From positions 1,536,084 to 1,592,950 of the forward strand of contig BFEA01000216.1 in assembly GCA_003427395.1 (NCBI GenBank): a stretch of 56,867 nucleotides of DNA, in the 5' to 3' direction. The stretch is from Chara braunii. Taxonomy: Eukaryota; Streptophyta; Charophyceae; Charales; Characeae. Position 1 is the first letter of the stretch. Every line of letters starts with the position of its first letter. A program made the translations under genes and the position numbers. A model generated the notes under the pieces. It was not told where the DNA came from and did not search any database. It saw only the letters and a list, made by a program, of their open reading frames with translations. Positions 42,466-53,444 of the stretch are shown here, in pieces.

Positions 42466-43482
42466 TCAATCAATGATAATAAGCGGTACCCCCTCATGAG
42501 TAAGTGTTGTCGTCTGGGACTCCATATCTGGCGCCTCGTCATTGAGAACCCGCGTGACTATCGACTCTGGAACCACGTAGCTGATGTCGAGAGGCGCTGC
42601 TGGATCAATCTTGCAGATGTAGGCCATGCATCTAGCCATCTCCTCGTTTGCGACGCTCCTGAGATAAAGCTCCTCCGCAAGAATGATATCGCCTGAAGCT
42701 CCAATCAATATCTCAATACGTCCTCTCCCACCAGAGTAGATGTAGAAAATCTTGAAAAAGCGATCTCCGTAAAAAGGTTTTCGATAAGCCTGCATAGCAA
42801 AGTCTGTCCCGACCAAATGACTATAGCCATCTCCGAGGTATGAGACCGGACCCTCCCCTCTTGGGGGACCAATAACTGTCTCAGACCTAGGGTCGTCTGA
42901 CATGTAGAAGTCAATCACCCTCAATAAGATACTGTGCAAGAAGATGTGCGATCCTCCTCAATGTCGCCCTCCGACGTCTCCGCTCGCTGGTCTCCAGCGC
43001 TCCTCTCGCCGTCCACAAACTCAACCCCTGTGAGTGTCCCAGTCGAAATAATCGCTAAGATGAAGGTCACTCACAGAGCAGGGCTCCAAATCCGACTCAT
43101 CTGTCTCTGATTTCGGGGCACACGTAGTGATTGGGACTCCGGATCTGGTTATCTCTCTCTGGATCTGGTTGTCCTTCCGCCTCTTTTCCTTGCTGCGGGG
43201 CTCGCTAAGGGTCTTGGGGTTGCATCCATCAAAATCGAAAAGCACACCCCCAGGAGCTGAAGGTACGCGAGAGAATACCACGTGCAGCCAATTGTCCCTC
43301 CAATAGCTCCCCCTGCAAAATATGTAATCCGCAATCCTGTCGTATGTGGTGCCCTCCACTCCCGTCTCTGCCCCCTTCACCGAGTAGGTGATCACGAGCG
43401 TGTGTCTCGAGGTCGATGACTCATTAGCCCTGATAGTGAAACTCTGATGTCCCGCATGTCTGTAGCAGAATCTCTCAATCAA
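42466..43482 (-). pseudogene. Unknown two-part ORF on the D strand
   Basis: Two open frames, 43021-43482 (upstream) then 42466-42939, are separated by a short broken spacer. The first has TTYDRIADYIFCRGSYWRDN, WLHVVF and GGVLFDFDG, then a basic stretch (EKRRKDNQIQ). The second has DFAMQAYRKPFYGDRFFKI, RIEILIGASG and EEMARCMAYI. Both share aromatic-G/R-D with alternating hydrophobic strands, and FYGDRFFKI resembles FYGDKAWEIL of the module at 26414-26709. I cannot name a family. Similarity to the 25-28 kb modules is by eye and weak. Confidence 0.45.
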
Positions 43483-43627
43483 TCTACCCCACTTAGGGGT
43501 AGTCTCACGACGTCGGGCCAGCTTGGATGGAATGCACGCTCTCTAATGCAAATACTCCCTCCAAAACCTGACCGGATAGCAATCAGCAACTCAATGGGTA
43601 GGCCTGTCAGAACGACCTGACTGGAAC

Positions 43628-43860
43628 TCGATATAGGGCCCGCCTGAATGGGCCCGGTTGAACAGCAACTCAATATAAAGCCCGCCTGAATGGGCCCGGT
43701 TGAACAACAGCTATCTCAGAAGAAAGGGGCCCGCCTGAATGGGCCTGGCTGAAAACTTCTACAATCTCGAGAGGTGGGGGTCTGCCTGAAGGGCCCCGGC
43801 TGAACAACAACTCAATCTCAAGTAGGCCCGCCTGAAGGGCCCGACTGAACAGCAAATGAT
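43628..43860. repeat. ~40-bp minisatellite with GGGCCC hairpin
   Basis: About five copies of GGCCCGCCTGAATGGGCCCG plus GTTGAACAGCAACTCAAT. Each unit has two GGGCC(C) words that can pair around GCCTGAAT. The minus-strand frames here are repeat-derived. Confidence 0.85.
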
Positions 43861-44059
43861 CAGTAGAACATCTCATGCACAGGGACCAGTCGTAAATGCT
43901 GAATGTACTGGGGCTAGACTGAGCCAGGTCATCTGTGTAGGGACTGAACTACCAATGTTCCTTGTGCGAGGGAAAATATCACGTGCATGAGGTGTTGCTG
44001 ATCAGCAAGGGAATAAATCAACGGGAGCGTGATGGCAAATCATCCCAGCTAGCAATCCT

Positions 44060-44530
44060 ATGCTCGGTCGTACATGGGCTCGCACTCAAACGACAGTATC
44101 TAGCCTGGGCGCACGCATATCCAGCGCAAGTGCACATGGACACATACTCAAATAACTATATCCAGCCTGGGCGCACACGGGCGCGTACTCTAATAGCAAT
44201 ATCTGGCCATGGCGCACATGGGCGCGTACTCTAACTGCAATTACAAGCTTGGGCTCGCATGGGCGCACACTCTAAATGCAATGCCAAGCATGGGCACGCA
44301 CTCTAACTGCTTAGGCGCGCGTGGGCGCGCACTCTCTAAACAATATTTGGTCTGGGCGCACGCGGGCGCGCACTTAAAAATAATATCTGGTCTGGGTGCG
44401 CGCGGGCGCGCACTTAAATTAATATCTGATCTGAGCGCGCACTGGCGCACACTTAAATAATAAGTCTTATCTGGGCGTGCACTGGCTCACACTTAAATAA
44501 TAAATCTGATTTGGGCGTGCGCGTCTTAAC
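44060..44530. repeat. ~40-50-bp minisatellite, CG-rich
   Basis: Ten or so diverged units contain GGGCGCACGCGGGCGCGCAC, or forms with TGGGCG, alternating with AT-rich spacers (TAAATAATATCTGG-like). Length varies between copies. Confidence 0.8.
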
Positions 44531-45175
44531 GGCAATACCCCAAGAAGAAAAGAGTGGTGCCCTGCATTACCGTTCTGAGTATGAGTATAGTCCAGCCAGA
44601 CAATCCACAGTATGGTGTTACCACAATCTACCACAGTCTACCGCGTCACAGTCCACTGTTTACTATAGTCCAGCATTATCGCATTGAGTGGGAACGCTGA
44701 AAACAGTCCACAGTTTACCGCATCTCAGTCCAGTGTGTACTATAGTCCAACATTACAACCCCCAGCATGCTTGATAACTCTCACTGTGCCCGGTATTTGA
44801 CGGCACCACTTAGCCCTTACTTAGGGTCGATGTCGGTCACATAATAAAATGAATAAAATAACTTCTGCTGTGACTAGCATTTGAGGGTTCCACTCAGCCT
44901 TCACTTAGGGCCAGAGAAGCGCTGCACAAAGCTCAGAAATGACTCTCAATCAAGTGCTCACTCGGTGCACAGTTGCGAATAGCACATAGCTCAAAATAGA
45001 TGGCCCTCAATCAAGTGCTCACTCGGTGCAAAGTTCGGAATAACACAAAGTTCGTAAAATAGTCCTTAATCAGGGTGCGCACTTTGCTCACAGCACAAAG
45101 TTCAGAAAAATTGCTCTCAATTAAGGTACGCACTCTGCACACTGTTGAGAATAACACAGTCCAAAAAATGACCCT
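44531..45175. repeat. Diverged repeats: CAGTCCAC and CACTTAGGG/GTGCTCACTCGGTG families
   Basis: 44590-44760 repeats CACAGTCTACCGC and CAGTCCACAGTTTACCGC forms. 44800-45120 repeats GCTCACTCGGTGCA with CTCAATCAAGT. The units are long and poorly aligned. No coding. Confidence 0.6.
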
Positions 45176-45300
45176 CGTGAATAGCACAGTTCAGAAATTG
45201 GCCCTTGCGAATAACACTTTTATGAAATTGGCCCTTGCGAATAGCACTTTTCTGAAATTGGCCCTTGCGAATAACACTGTTATGAGAATGGCCTTTAAGA
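45176..45300. repeat. ~33-bp minisatellite
   Basis: Four to five copies of GAAATTGGCCCTTGCGAATA plus ACACTTTTAT. In one frame it reads as LALANNTF-type repeats, which is an accident of a unit divisible by three. Confidence 0.88.
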
Positions 45301-46440
45301 GCGGTGCGCACTGGCACACACTTGCAAACAGCTTAAAGACTCATATATGACTTTCAAGAGTGGTGTGTACCGGCGCACAGCTGCAGATGGCTTTCAAAAG
45401 TGGTGCGCGCTGGCGCACAACTAAGAATTCAGATATGGTTTCCAAGAGTGGTGCGTACTAGCGCACAGTTGCAGAATGGCTTTCAAGTGTGGAGCACACT
45501 AGCGCATAGTTGGGAAATGGCTTTCAAGAGTGGTGCGCACTGACACATAGTCACAAACAGCGAAGAGACTTAGGTATGGTTCTCAAGAGTGGTGCGCACT
45601 GGCACACAGTTGCAAAATGACGAAAAAACTTAGATATGGCTCTCATGAGCGGTGCGCACAGGCGCACAGTCACAAACAGCAAAAGGATTCTGATATGGTT
45701 CTCAGGAGCGGTGCGCACTGGCGCACAGTAGCAATATGGCTCTCATGAGCGGTGCGCACAGGCGCACAGTCGCAAACAGCAAAAGGACTCTGATATGGTT
45801 CTCAAGAGCGGTGCGCACTGACGCACAGTCGCAAAACAGCAGAAGGACTCTGATANNNNNNNNNNNNNNNNNNNNNNNNNNNNNNNNNNNNNNNNNNNNN
45901 NNNNNNNNNNNNNNNNNNNNNNNNNNNNNNNNNNNNNNNNNNNNNNNNNNNNNNNNNNNNNNNNNNNNNNNNNNNNNNNNNNNNNNNNNNNNNNNNNNNN
46001 NNNNNNNNNNNNNNNNNNNNNNNNNNNNNNNNNNNNNNNNNNNNNNNNNNNNNNNNNNNNNNNNNNNNNNNNNNNNNNNNNNNNNNNNNNNNNNNNNNNN
46101 NNNNNNNNNNNNNNNNNNNNNNNNNNNNNNNNNNNNNNNNNNNNNNNNNNNNNNNNNNNNNNNNNNNNNNNNNNNNNNNNNNNNNNNNNNNNNNNNNNNN
46201 NNNNNNNNNNNNNNNNNNNNNNNNNNNNNNNNNNNNNNNNNNNNNNNNNNNNNNNNNNNNNNNNNNNNNNNNNNNNNNNNNNNNNNNNNNNNNNNNNNNN
46301 NNNNNNNNNNNNNNNNNNNNNNNNNNNNNNNNNNNAGAGCGGTGCGCACTGGCGCACAGTTGCAATATGGCTCTCATGAGCGTTGCGCACAAGAGCACAG
46401 TTGCAATATGGCTCTCATGAGCGGTGCGCAGTGTGGCCGC
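45300..46440. repeat. ~70-bp minisatellite with 480-bp assembly gap
   Basis: Units contain GAGCGGTGCGCACTGGCGCA followed by CAGT, then CAAACAGCAAAAGGACTC and TGATATGGTTCTCAA. The core has the inverted repeat TGCGC/GCGCA with loop ACTG. N run at 45856-46335. Long open frames crossing the gap are artefacts of N. Confidence 0.92.
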
Positions 46441-46484
46441 ACTATCGGTCTGTTGATCGGTGCGACTTAAATTTGGCTTTTGAA

Positions 46485-46705
46485 AATCGGCTTGGTTCCA
46501 GTGTGACTGCGCAGGCAGTCTCAAAATCGACCAGGTTCCAGTGTGACTGCGCAGGCAGTCTCGAAATCGACTTGATTCTAGTGTGACTGCGCAGGCAGTC
46601 TCGAAATCGACCTGGTTCCAGTGTGACTGCGCAGTCAGTCTCGAAATCGACCTGATTTCAGTGTGACTGCGCAGTCAGTCTCGAAATCGACCTGATTCCA
46701 GTGTA
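46485..46705. repeat. 40-bp minisatellite with hairpin
   Basis: Five to six units contain GTGTGACTGCGCAGGCAGTC plus TCGAAATCGACCTGGTTCCA. GACTGC (46505-46510) pairs with GCAGTC (46515-46520) around GCAG. Two units carry GCAGTCAGTC, which shortens the stem to 5 bp. Confidence 0.92.
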
Positions 46706-47242
46706 CACGCGGTAAAAAAGATTGTCCTCAGGCACGGCGTGCACACACACACAATTCGATTATGACTCTCACGCATGGCGTGTGCAGACACACGGTTTGG
46801 TCTCAACCCTCAATTACAGCGTGTGAACACAGAATTTATGGCCAATCAACTAATGCAGAGCTCCGTTATGATTCGTACATATCAGATACAGCATGCACAC
46901 AACGCATGAAGGCAGTTGGAAAGAAGAGGGGGAGGGAAGAAGAGGAGAGAGAGAAGAGAAAATAGGAGAAGAAAAGGGGTGAGAAAGGGAAGGCAAGGGG
47001 TCAATCTTGTCCCTCCCTTTCCTTACCCCTTCCTTTGCTTGCCTCCTGCTCGACCTCTTGCCTCCTGCTCTGCGCTCCCCTCAAGCTCCTGCTGGCACTT
47101 CGCTGCTCTTTGGCTCGTGTCTTTTGCTCCTTGCCTTTCCGCCAAAGCTGCAGCGCTCCCGCAAGTGAGGGTTCTCTCGCAACCTGATCCGTGCCATGCG
47201 TGCCACGCATGCTGATCTGTCGTTGGGTGACGTGGCGTCTCT
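46706..47242. other. Gene-free stretch
   Basis: A few loose CACGCATGGCGTGTGC-like repeats (46735-46800) are followed by G/A-rich then C/T-rich tracts (46915-47140). No supported gene. Confidence 0.5.
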
Positions 47243-47249
47243 TATATAG
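47243..47249 (+). promoter_or_regulatory. TATA box-like TATATAG
   Basis: TATATAG lies about 930 bp upstream of the gag-like start at 48177, in a setting that fits an LTR promoter followed by a long R/U5 and leader. Position and motif only. Confidence 0.4.
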
Positions 47250-47279
47250 TGGAGAGGCCAAGAGATCGGGGCTGTCCTG

Positions 47280-47545
47280 CAGTCCCATGGTCGGGGCTGT
47301 GGTCAAACTCTAGACCTGGCTTGTGCTAAAAATAGTAGCAGTCCCGACCTTGGGATATGAAAAGTCTGTCCTATTTTTAGAACAGGACTAGCGCAGGCCC
47401 AGTCTCCGGTAGATGAACAGTCAGTCCCACACTAAAAATAGCGTGGGGCTGTGTTATTCTTAGAACGGGACTGGCGCAGGCCCGACTCTGGGAAACGAAC
47501 AGTCAGTCCCGTGCTAAAAATAGCACATGACCCTATTTTAATTAT
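47280..47545. repeat. ~85-120-bp diverged repeat
   Basis: GTGCTAAAAATAG, TTAGAACAGGACT(A/G)GCGCAGGCCC and GAACAGTCAGTCCC recur two to three times. CTATTTTTAGAACAGGACTA-type segments are near 47370 and 47455. Confidence 0.7.
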
Positions 47546-48176
47546 TCAGGCCTGGCTGTTCATCTATATGGCTTACTTAGGGCTGTTCCTTTCCTGGCCA
47601 GGTTACGAGGTCGTGTCGGTCTGGTCCCAACCGGTCAAACTTAATTATCTCGCTAACCCTTGGTCCGTTTCAGGTGCCGTTTGGACTGGACCCCACTAAT
47701 TGGCCCATTGCGGTCGCGTCGGTCCAGTCCAACGGGGACGATTAGGTCTCCGGCGGACCGTACTGCCGCGCCTTCTTTCCCTTGATTTCGGCCCAGGGGA
47801 AAATCTAACCGACGCGTTAGGGCCAAGCTTGACTTTGACCGTGGACGTCCCTAAGCACAGTTTTGACGCAGCGCGGAGGTTGACTGCGACGAGTCGATTT
47901 CTGCCGGTGCGCCGCATTGTCTTCCGACAACCATACCAAACCCCATTCCTGGCGTCCCGCCAGGTTCCCGCCACTATAATAACTTACTTGCTCTTATCAT
48001 TCGTAGTTGAATTCACATCATCGAGTGTGCAGCGTTGTTACGCTCTTGCTATTACCGCTGCTTTCATCGCTCTCGACTTGTTTGCGTTCTCCTTGCACTA
48101 GCGCTCATCGTTGCGCAGCGCTTATCGTCGCTCTCGTCGCGCAACGCTTATTATCGTGCAGCTAATCTGTTTTGCC

Positions 48177-48668
48177 ATGGCGCCAAAGACGCGAGGCTCG
48201 AGCGCCGGACGTGGGAGAGGAGGTGGACAGGGGAAGGCGCCAGATCGACCGATCGATCTGACGTACGAAGGGGAGAGATCTGAAGAGGAGGAGGAGGAGG
48301 TGAGATGGGGAGGAACGCGCTTGCGCCATCACTCAGAGGACCGGCGCGAGCGCACGCGGTCGCCTAGATCCATGATGTACTATGCGTATAAATACGAGCA
48401 GCGCTACGGCTCTCCGCCTCCACGTTTCGATCCACCCTCGATCATACCCTCAACCTTACCACCCTTCTTCCTGTACTCAACCATCTCCTCGCCAGCTCAC
48501 CGTCCTGCCACAGCTGCCTCGCCCTGCACCACCGTCGTTGCCACGTGCACCAGAACCGCCCATCGCCCACTAGGCTGCGCCGCCCAACCATCGCTTGTGC
48601 CTCATACTTGCGCTGTTCTTCATATGCTAACTCGAGTTATGCGGCCTTGTATGCTATTTGATATATAG
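48177..48668 (+). pseudogene. gag-like N terminus of another plus-strand element
   Basis: From ATG 48177: MAPKTRGSSAGRGRGGGQGK, then PDRPIDLTYEGE and a run of six Glu, an Arg-rich stretch (HHSEDRRERTRSP), YYAYKYEQRYG and a proline-rich part that also reads well in a second frame (48430-48573), suggesting a frameshift. Gly/Arg-rich, acidic and proline-rich stretches are common in gag N termini, but no capsid core or zinc knuckle follows before stops. It could also be an unrelated leader ORF. IDLT (48252-48263) with following acidic residues resembles a SUMO-interacting motif. Confidence 0.4.
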
Positions 48669-49150
48669 GGGTATGATATAAACTATATCCCCAATCATCA
48701 GGGTGCTCGCCCGCTAGGGCTTGAGTACTCACTCAATAAGGCATGGACCACTGGTCCAAACCACCATCAAAATCAAAAAGGAATTAACCTTATCAGACTT
48801 GCGTGGTGTAGTCACCGCACGCAAGTATCATGACTGGTCATGCAGCCCAATCGTACTAACAATCCCGTTCCCTTGCATCACTGAATCAGCCTCAATCTCA
48901 CGTCAAACCTTTCATTAGGTTTGGCCTCATGCATCATCATGATCGATCCTCAATCTTAGACCTGACCCCATCGCTAGGTCTGGTCTAGCAGTCCAAGTCT
49001 CAATCCTGGCCTGCACGTCTCATCATCACTGGATCAGTCCATCTCATCCATACTGCCCATCAGTACAACATAACCCTTATCGATATCCCAGCCACGGGCG
49101 GATATGGGACCAATCATCGCATCCAGGATCATCCAGGTCATCAAGACCGA
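48669..49150. other. Gene-free stretch
   Basis: Scattered CTCAATC(T/A), AGGTCTGG and CATCATGAT-type words recur loosely (48890-49030). No gene or precise repeat supported. Confidence 0.45.
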
Positions 49151-49164
49151 AGGCTGCCTCATAA

Positions 49165-49325
49165 GGGGTGAACATACCAAACCCCTTTCTCTCTGTCTGC
49201 CGGCTCTGTGCCGCTTACTGTCGGGTCATACCAAACCCCGTTGTCTTCGTCTGCCGGCTCTGTGCCGCTCACTGTCGGGTCATACCAAACCTCGTTGTCT
49301 TCGTCTGGCTGTAGGGTACCTGCAA
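49165..49325. repeat. ~55-bp minisatellite
   Basis: Three copies of GTCATACCAAACCCCGTTGT plus CTTCGTCTGCCGGCTCTGTGCCGCT, the third incomplete. Confidence 0.9.
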
Positions 49326-49397
49326 AACAGATGTCAAGTCATGCCTCAAAAGAAGGACGAGAAAAAGAAGGATCTTTCCTAAAGACTCTTGTCGACA

Positions 49398-49415
49398 CCC
49401 CTTCCTCACTCACTC
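49398..49415 (-). promoter_or_regulatory. D polypurine tract
   Basis: The minus strand reads GAGTGAGTGAGGAAGGGG, then TGTCGACAAGAG from 49397. It is the right place and orientation for a minus-strand element whose pol ends at 51437. Confidence 0.6.
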
Positions 49416-50870
49416 TCAGAGTCTTATCTTTCGGCCTTTCGAGAGTGACCCCGCTCGCCCTGGTGGGCTCCTCCGCTGACCCAACCCGGCAGGCAGAGCA
49501 AAGTCAGTCCTGATTTCCAGTCATGGCGGTCCGACCACCCTCTGAGCCCTTGCTCAGAACAGCTCATGGGGAGCCGTATACCCCTTCATGAAGCCCTCAC
49601 TCCGATGAGTGCAGGCCCATGGCGCGGAAGCTCTTTAGTCGACTTCAGAACCTTCGTCTACTCGCTCGACTTCTTTCTAACGCCCGACTCTTGCTACTGT
49701 GCGGGGAGCCAGCAAACACCCAACCAGACACTGCTGGTGAGTCAGAGCGAGTCCACAATTAAGCTTTGCAACAGTGGGCTAGGAGGCCATAATGGCCCTG
49801 TTGCCAGCTGGGCTGTGGATACCTGGCTTGGCCCGATGCCAAGGGAATGCCCCTCGAGACACTGCTCCCGAGAGACACCCCGATCAGAGTGATAGTAGGA
49901 GTCCACCACCTTGATCAGCCAAATGTTGGATTTAGATTGGGAGAGGCTCAGGATGCCTCCTTCCTTTCTAGCAGGCAGACCAGATCACCACATGATGACC
50001 TGAGGAACGGCTAGCCACTCTAGGGTCCGGAGTTATCTGCCACTATGGCTCAGACACTCCGCTGACCCAGCTAGCCTCTGGACCTTGCGAGAAACTGCTT
50101 CAGGGAATCATCTCTTGCTCAAGAGGCGCAATCGAAAACTCTCCGCCTCTTCATAAAGGACGCAAGTGCTGACACAGCAGGGGACGCCACTGTGGATAGA
50201 CTCTCGTCGGGGAACCGTTGCGAGAGCCCGACGGCTGCAGTGAAAACACTTCTTCCAGCATGAAGAATGCAGCGAGCCTCAATCCGCTGCGATGCTAAGT
50301 GATCTTTGCCCGATCACATGATCGGACAAATCAACCCATCGATTATGACACATGACTGATTACCTATCCCTTTAGAGTTTGGTAGCGTTTGGCCGCGAAG
50401 GCCCGTCTGGAGAGGAACCCCATCTCGGGGATGCTGAGTCCATTGCCAAGGGAACACTTCACTAGGCTAAATGTCACCCTCCTTCAGAGATAGCTAATCA
50501 ATTTGTGCCAGATGATTAGCTGCTCGTATCCAGCTGAGCGCTGACTAGAAGGTTGCCCCATCAACTGAGCGCTGACTTATGAGAGGAAAAAAACAGATTT
50601 TACTTTATCCTACAGCCATTCATTTCATAAATGTCATTCAGACTGAATAAATACAATAAGAGGCAAGAACTGAAATCCCATAAACTGGCTCCCAATCCCC
50701 CAGGCATGTTCCAGGACTGACACATGACAAGCCAGATACAATGCAATGAACTGAAATTTTAAAAGTTTAACTCACACACATGCAAAACTGGGGTCAATCT
50801 GGGCCCGACAGACACATAAGTCCACCAATGAGCCGAGCCATCATAGGCTGCTCGTATCCAGCTCCGGCAT
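49416..50870. other. D 3' untranslated region
   Basis: No frame has a recognisable domain. The longest open frame (plus, 49566-49892) looks like chance. Loose repeats of TGAGCGCTGACT lie near 50538-50580. Confidence 0.45.
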
Positions 50871-51415
50871 CCGAAATCATACCATAATCATAGCAACCGA
50901 CTGTCGGTTGCTGCTGGAGGCACATGGGCCACGTCCCAGCACATAATCATCATCGATAGTTGGCGGCTTACTGGCCACGTCCCAACTCTTAATCATCATC
51001 GATAGCCGGCGGCTCACTGGCCACGTCCCATACAAATAATCGTCATCATCTGTAGCTGGCGGCAACACTGTCCGCATCCCAACTCATAATCGTCATCAAC
51101 TGAAGCTGGCGGCACACTGTCCACATCCCAGCATATAATCATCATCAACTGAAGCTGGCGGCACACTGTCCACATCCCAGCATATAATCGTCATCAACTG
51201 AAGCTGGCGGCACACTGTCCACCTCCCTGCATATAATCGTCATCAATTGAAGCTAGCGGCACACTGTCCACATCCCAACATATAATCGTCGTCAACTGAA
51301 GTTGGCGGCACACTGTCCACATCCCAGCATATAATCATCTGAAGCTGGCGGCACTCTCACCACGTCCCAACAAATGCTGAGGGCACACTGGCCACGTCTC
51401 AGCATGTTTAGGCTG
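50871..51415. repeat. ~60-bp minisatellite after D pol
   Basis: Nine copies contain ATAATCATCATCAACTGAAG, CTGGCGGCACACTG and CCACATCCCAGCAT with GTC or CATC variants. It lies directly downstream of the integrase stop on the minus strand. Confidence 0.92.
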
Positions 51416-51436
51416 ATGCCAGACGGCTCTCGGGCC

Positions 51437-52667
51437 TCACCTCATCACTCTGCCCGAACTCGGAATTAAATCTGCGTCTCTAAGTATGAATTTTCGGAGC
51501 CGGGAGCCGGATACTATACCATGGGATCTCGTACCATCCATCTTTACTAACTCATAGGCCTTGCCTTCAACCTCTCTGATGATCCTGAATGGTCCCATCC
51601 ACCTGACCTCCAATCTCTTGGTCCGCTGTGTCTCGAGAGATGTATCATGTAGAAGTACAATATCTCCGACCTGAAGTCGTTCCTTCCTGATGTACCTCTT
51701 GCTGTTCCACCGTGTCTGATCAGATAATCTGCTGTTTGACATCCTCTTTGTGACCTCAATTATGGCCTTATCCACTTCCTTGATCTGCCTGATCCTCGGC
51801 CTCAGTAACTCCTTTGTGGAGTACGACTCTCTCTGTGCCTCATGGGTCCAGGTCTCAACCAGGTTCTCAATGGGAGAAGTAGCATATTTGTCATACTAGA
51901 GTGTAATGGGCGCATAACTTGTAGTCCGTTTGACAGTCACATTGTCAGCATAAACTGCCGCCCTTAAGAAAGATGGCCAGTTCTTGGAGTCGCCTTGACA
52001 CCATTTCGATATAGCATCCTTCAGTGTCTTGTGGCCTCTTTCCACTGGTGCATTAGCTTGAGGATGACATGGTGTCACAGATCTGATCCTGACCTTAAGT
52101 CTGAACATGAGCTTCCTGACCATCTCGTTCTTGAACTTTGATCCCTGATCAGCCACAAACTCACGTATGAAGGGGTACCTCAGGTAGATTTCCTCGAACC
52201 AATCTGCTACTGTCTTTGCAGTTTTCTTACGGATGACTTTTGCTTCAACATAATCAGACATGTTATCTCTCATGTTTAGTACATATTTCATTCCATCCTT
52301 ACCAGGTGGTATAGTAATTAGATCAAGGTGAACAGTACTCCCAGGTTCAACAAGAACAGTGGGGTATAAGGGTTCAATTAATCTCATAGGTGACCTTTTT
52401 CTTACAGGCTTCACATGACTTACAATATCTCATAACTATATCCCTTAGACCATCCCAGTGATATAGTCGAGATACTTTATAGTATGTAGCATTAGCACCC
52501 CTATGACCCCCTGCTAGACCCTCATGCAGTGCGGCGATCACCTCTAGTTGCCTTTCCTTACCACACACTACTCTCAGTGGCGGTAGTCCTTCCTTAGAGT
52601 CCACAAAAAAGTGACCCTTACGCAGCCTCAAGGTTCTCTTTGTTTTCTCATGGTAGAATTCATCCAA
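51437..52667 (-). pseudogene. int: D integrase
   Basis: Minus strand, from 52667: zinc-binding end (ALHEGLAGGHRGANATYYKV, then CKSCEACKKK), frameshift near 52400, catalytic Asp in HLDLITIP, Asp in FVADQGSKF, Glu in PVERGH, then TAG at 51896-51898 in TL-YDKYAT. The C terminus (51437-51775) has LQVGDIVLLHD, RWMGPFRIIREVEGKAYEL and SRLRKF, a GPF/Y module. The order and motifs are those of Ty3/Gypsy integrase. Apart from one frameshift and one stop it is well preserved. No acidic post-integrase ORF like that of B1/B2 follows. Confidence 0.92.
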
Positions 52668-52721
52668 CTGATTACTGCTCTTTACCGTACCGATCCTCTT
52701 ATATTCCCCATCATACTCATC

Positions 52722-53444
52722 CTACTTAAATCTCTCCTCAGCGTCCCTATCTTGCTTAGGGTCTTCCGACTCTTCCTCTATCTCATTCAACCTTCGTTCA
52801 TCCATCCTTGGACTTTCTGCCAGCTCATGAGCTGCAACAGCGGCTTGTTCTACTATCCCATACCATCCTTCCTCCTCATCCTCTCGAGTTAGAAGGTAAT
52901 GGAGGTAAGGGTCTTCCTTTCCCCCCCAGCAGTCTTCCCTGCTTGTTGCTATCGCTGAGGCTGTATAACAACTGGGAGCTGGAGGCAGTCCTTCATCATC
53001 GTCTTCCATAAGGAACTCGTCAACGAAGGGCGCCTCCTCAAAAGATTCATCATCTATTGATCCCCATTCTACGCGGCTCAATCCATCGGCTCGATTCTTT
53101 TCAGTAGGTACTTTTTCCAGTACAAAATCATACGTCCATATGTGAGCTATGCACCTACTGACCGTACCATCTACTTGCTGATGCCTCTTAACAACTCCGA
53201 TTACCGCTGTGGAATCCGTTCTTATAATGAAACTTCGCCCCATAACATAGTGTCTAAACACCCTGAGGCAGTGCAGGATCGCCAGGAGTTCCTTCCTGAA
53301 CTGAATATAGTCTCTCTCGACCGAATTAAGGGTGCGACTCTCAAATCTAAGTGGCCTTTCTTTACCATTCTCATCTCGCTGCACGAGCACTCCTCCTAAT
53401 GCTATCGGGCAGCCATCGGCTTTGATGATGGAACTCCCTTTCAT
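52722..53444 (-). pseudogene. D RNase H and pol spacer
   Basis: KADGCPIALGGVLVQRDENG, RPLRFESRTLNSVERDYIQF, FRKELLAILHCL, IIRTDSTAV and EKNRADGLSRVEW mark RNase H with its catalytic Asp. A 110-residue acidic spacer follows (DDESFEEAPFVDEF, LLTREDEEEGWYG), equivalent in place to 33031-33399 of B2 but different in sequence. It overlaps the RT frame end because of a frameshift near 53430. Confidence 0.88.

Larger units (their letters stand above)
41934..49397 (-). mobile_element. Candidate 3' LTR of D, about 7.5 kb
   Basis: On the minus strand a purine tract (GAGTGAGTGAGGAAGGGG) is followed at 49397 by TGTCGAC. The other limit is 41934, where A2 similarity ends at TGTCGCG (CGACA on the minus strand), giving TGTCG...CGACA ends. 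Between them lie minisatellites, a gap, an unknown ORF and a plus-strand gag-like start, so other insertions may be included. The second D LTR is outside the window, so this cannot be confirmed. A competing reading is a plus-strand LTR starting at 41934 with TATAAAAATAG at 42038. Confidence 0.4.

Noticed and set aside
45736-46524. Long open frames of 215-244 codons on both strands
   Set aside because: They run through the 480-base N gap and repeat units, so they are artefacts.
48111-48668. A host nuclear protein gene (GR-rich/acidic)
   Set aside because: It lies amid LTR-like repeats with a TATA box and long leader, breaks into two frames and stops within 165 codons. A gag-like start fits better, though not strongly.
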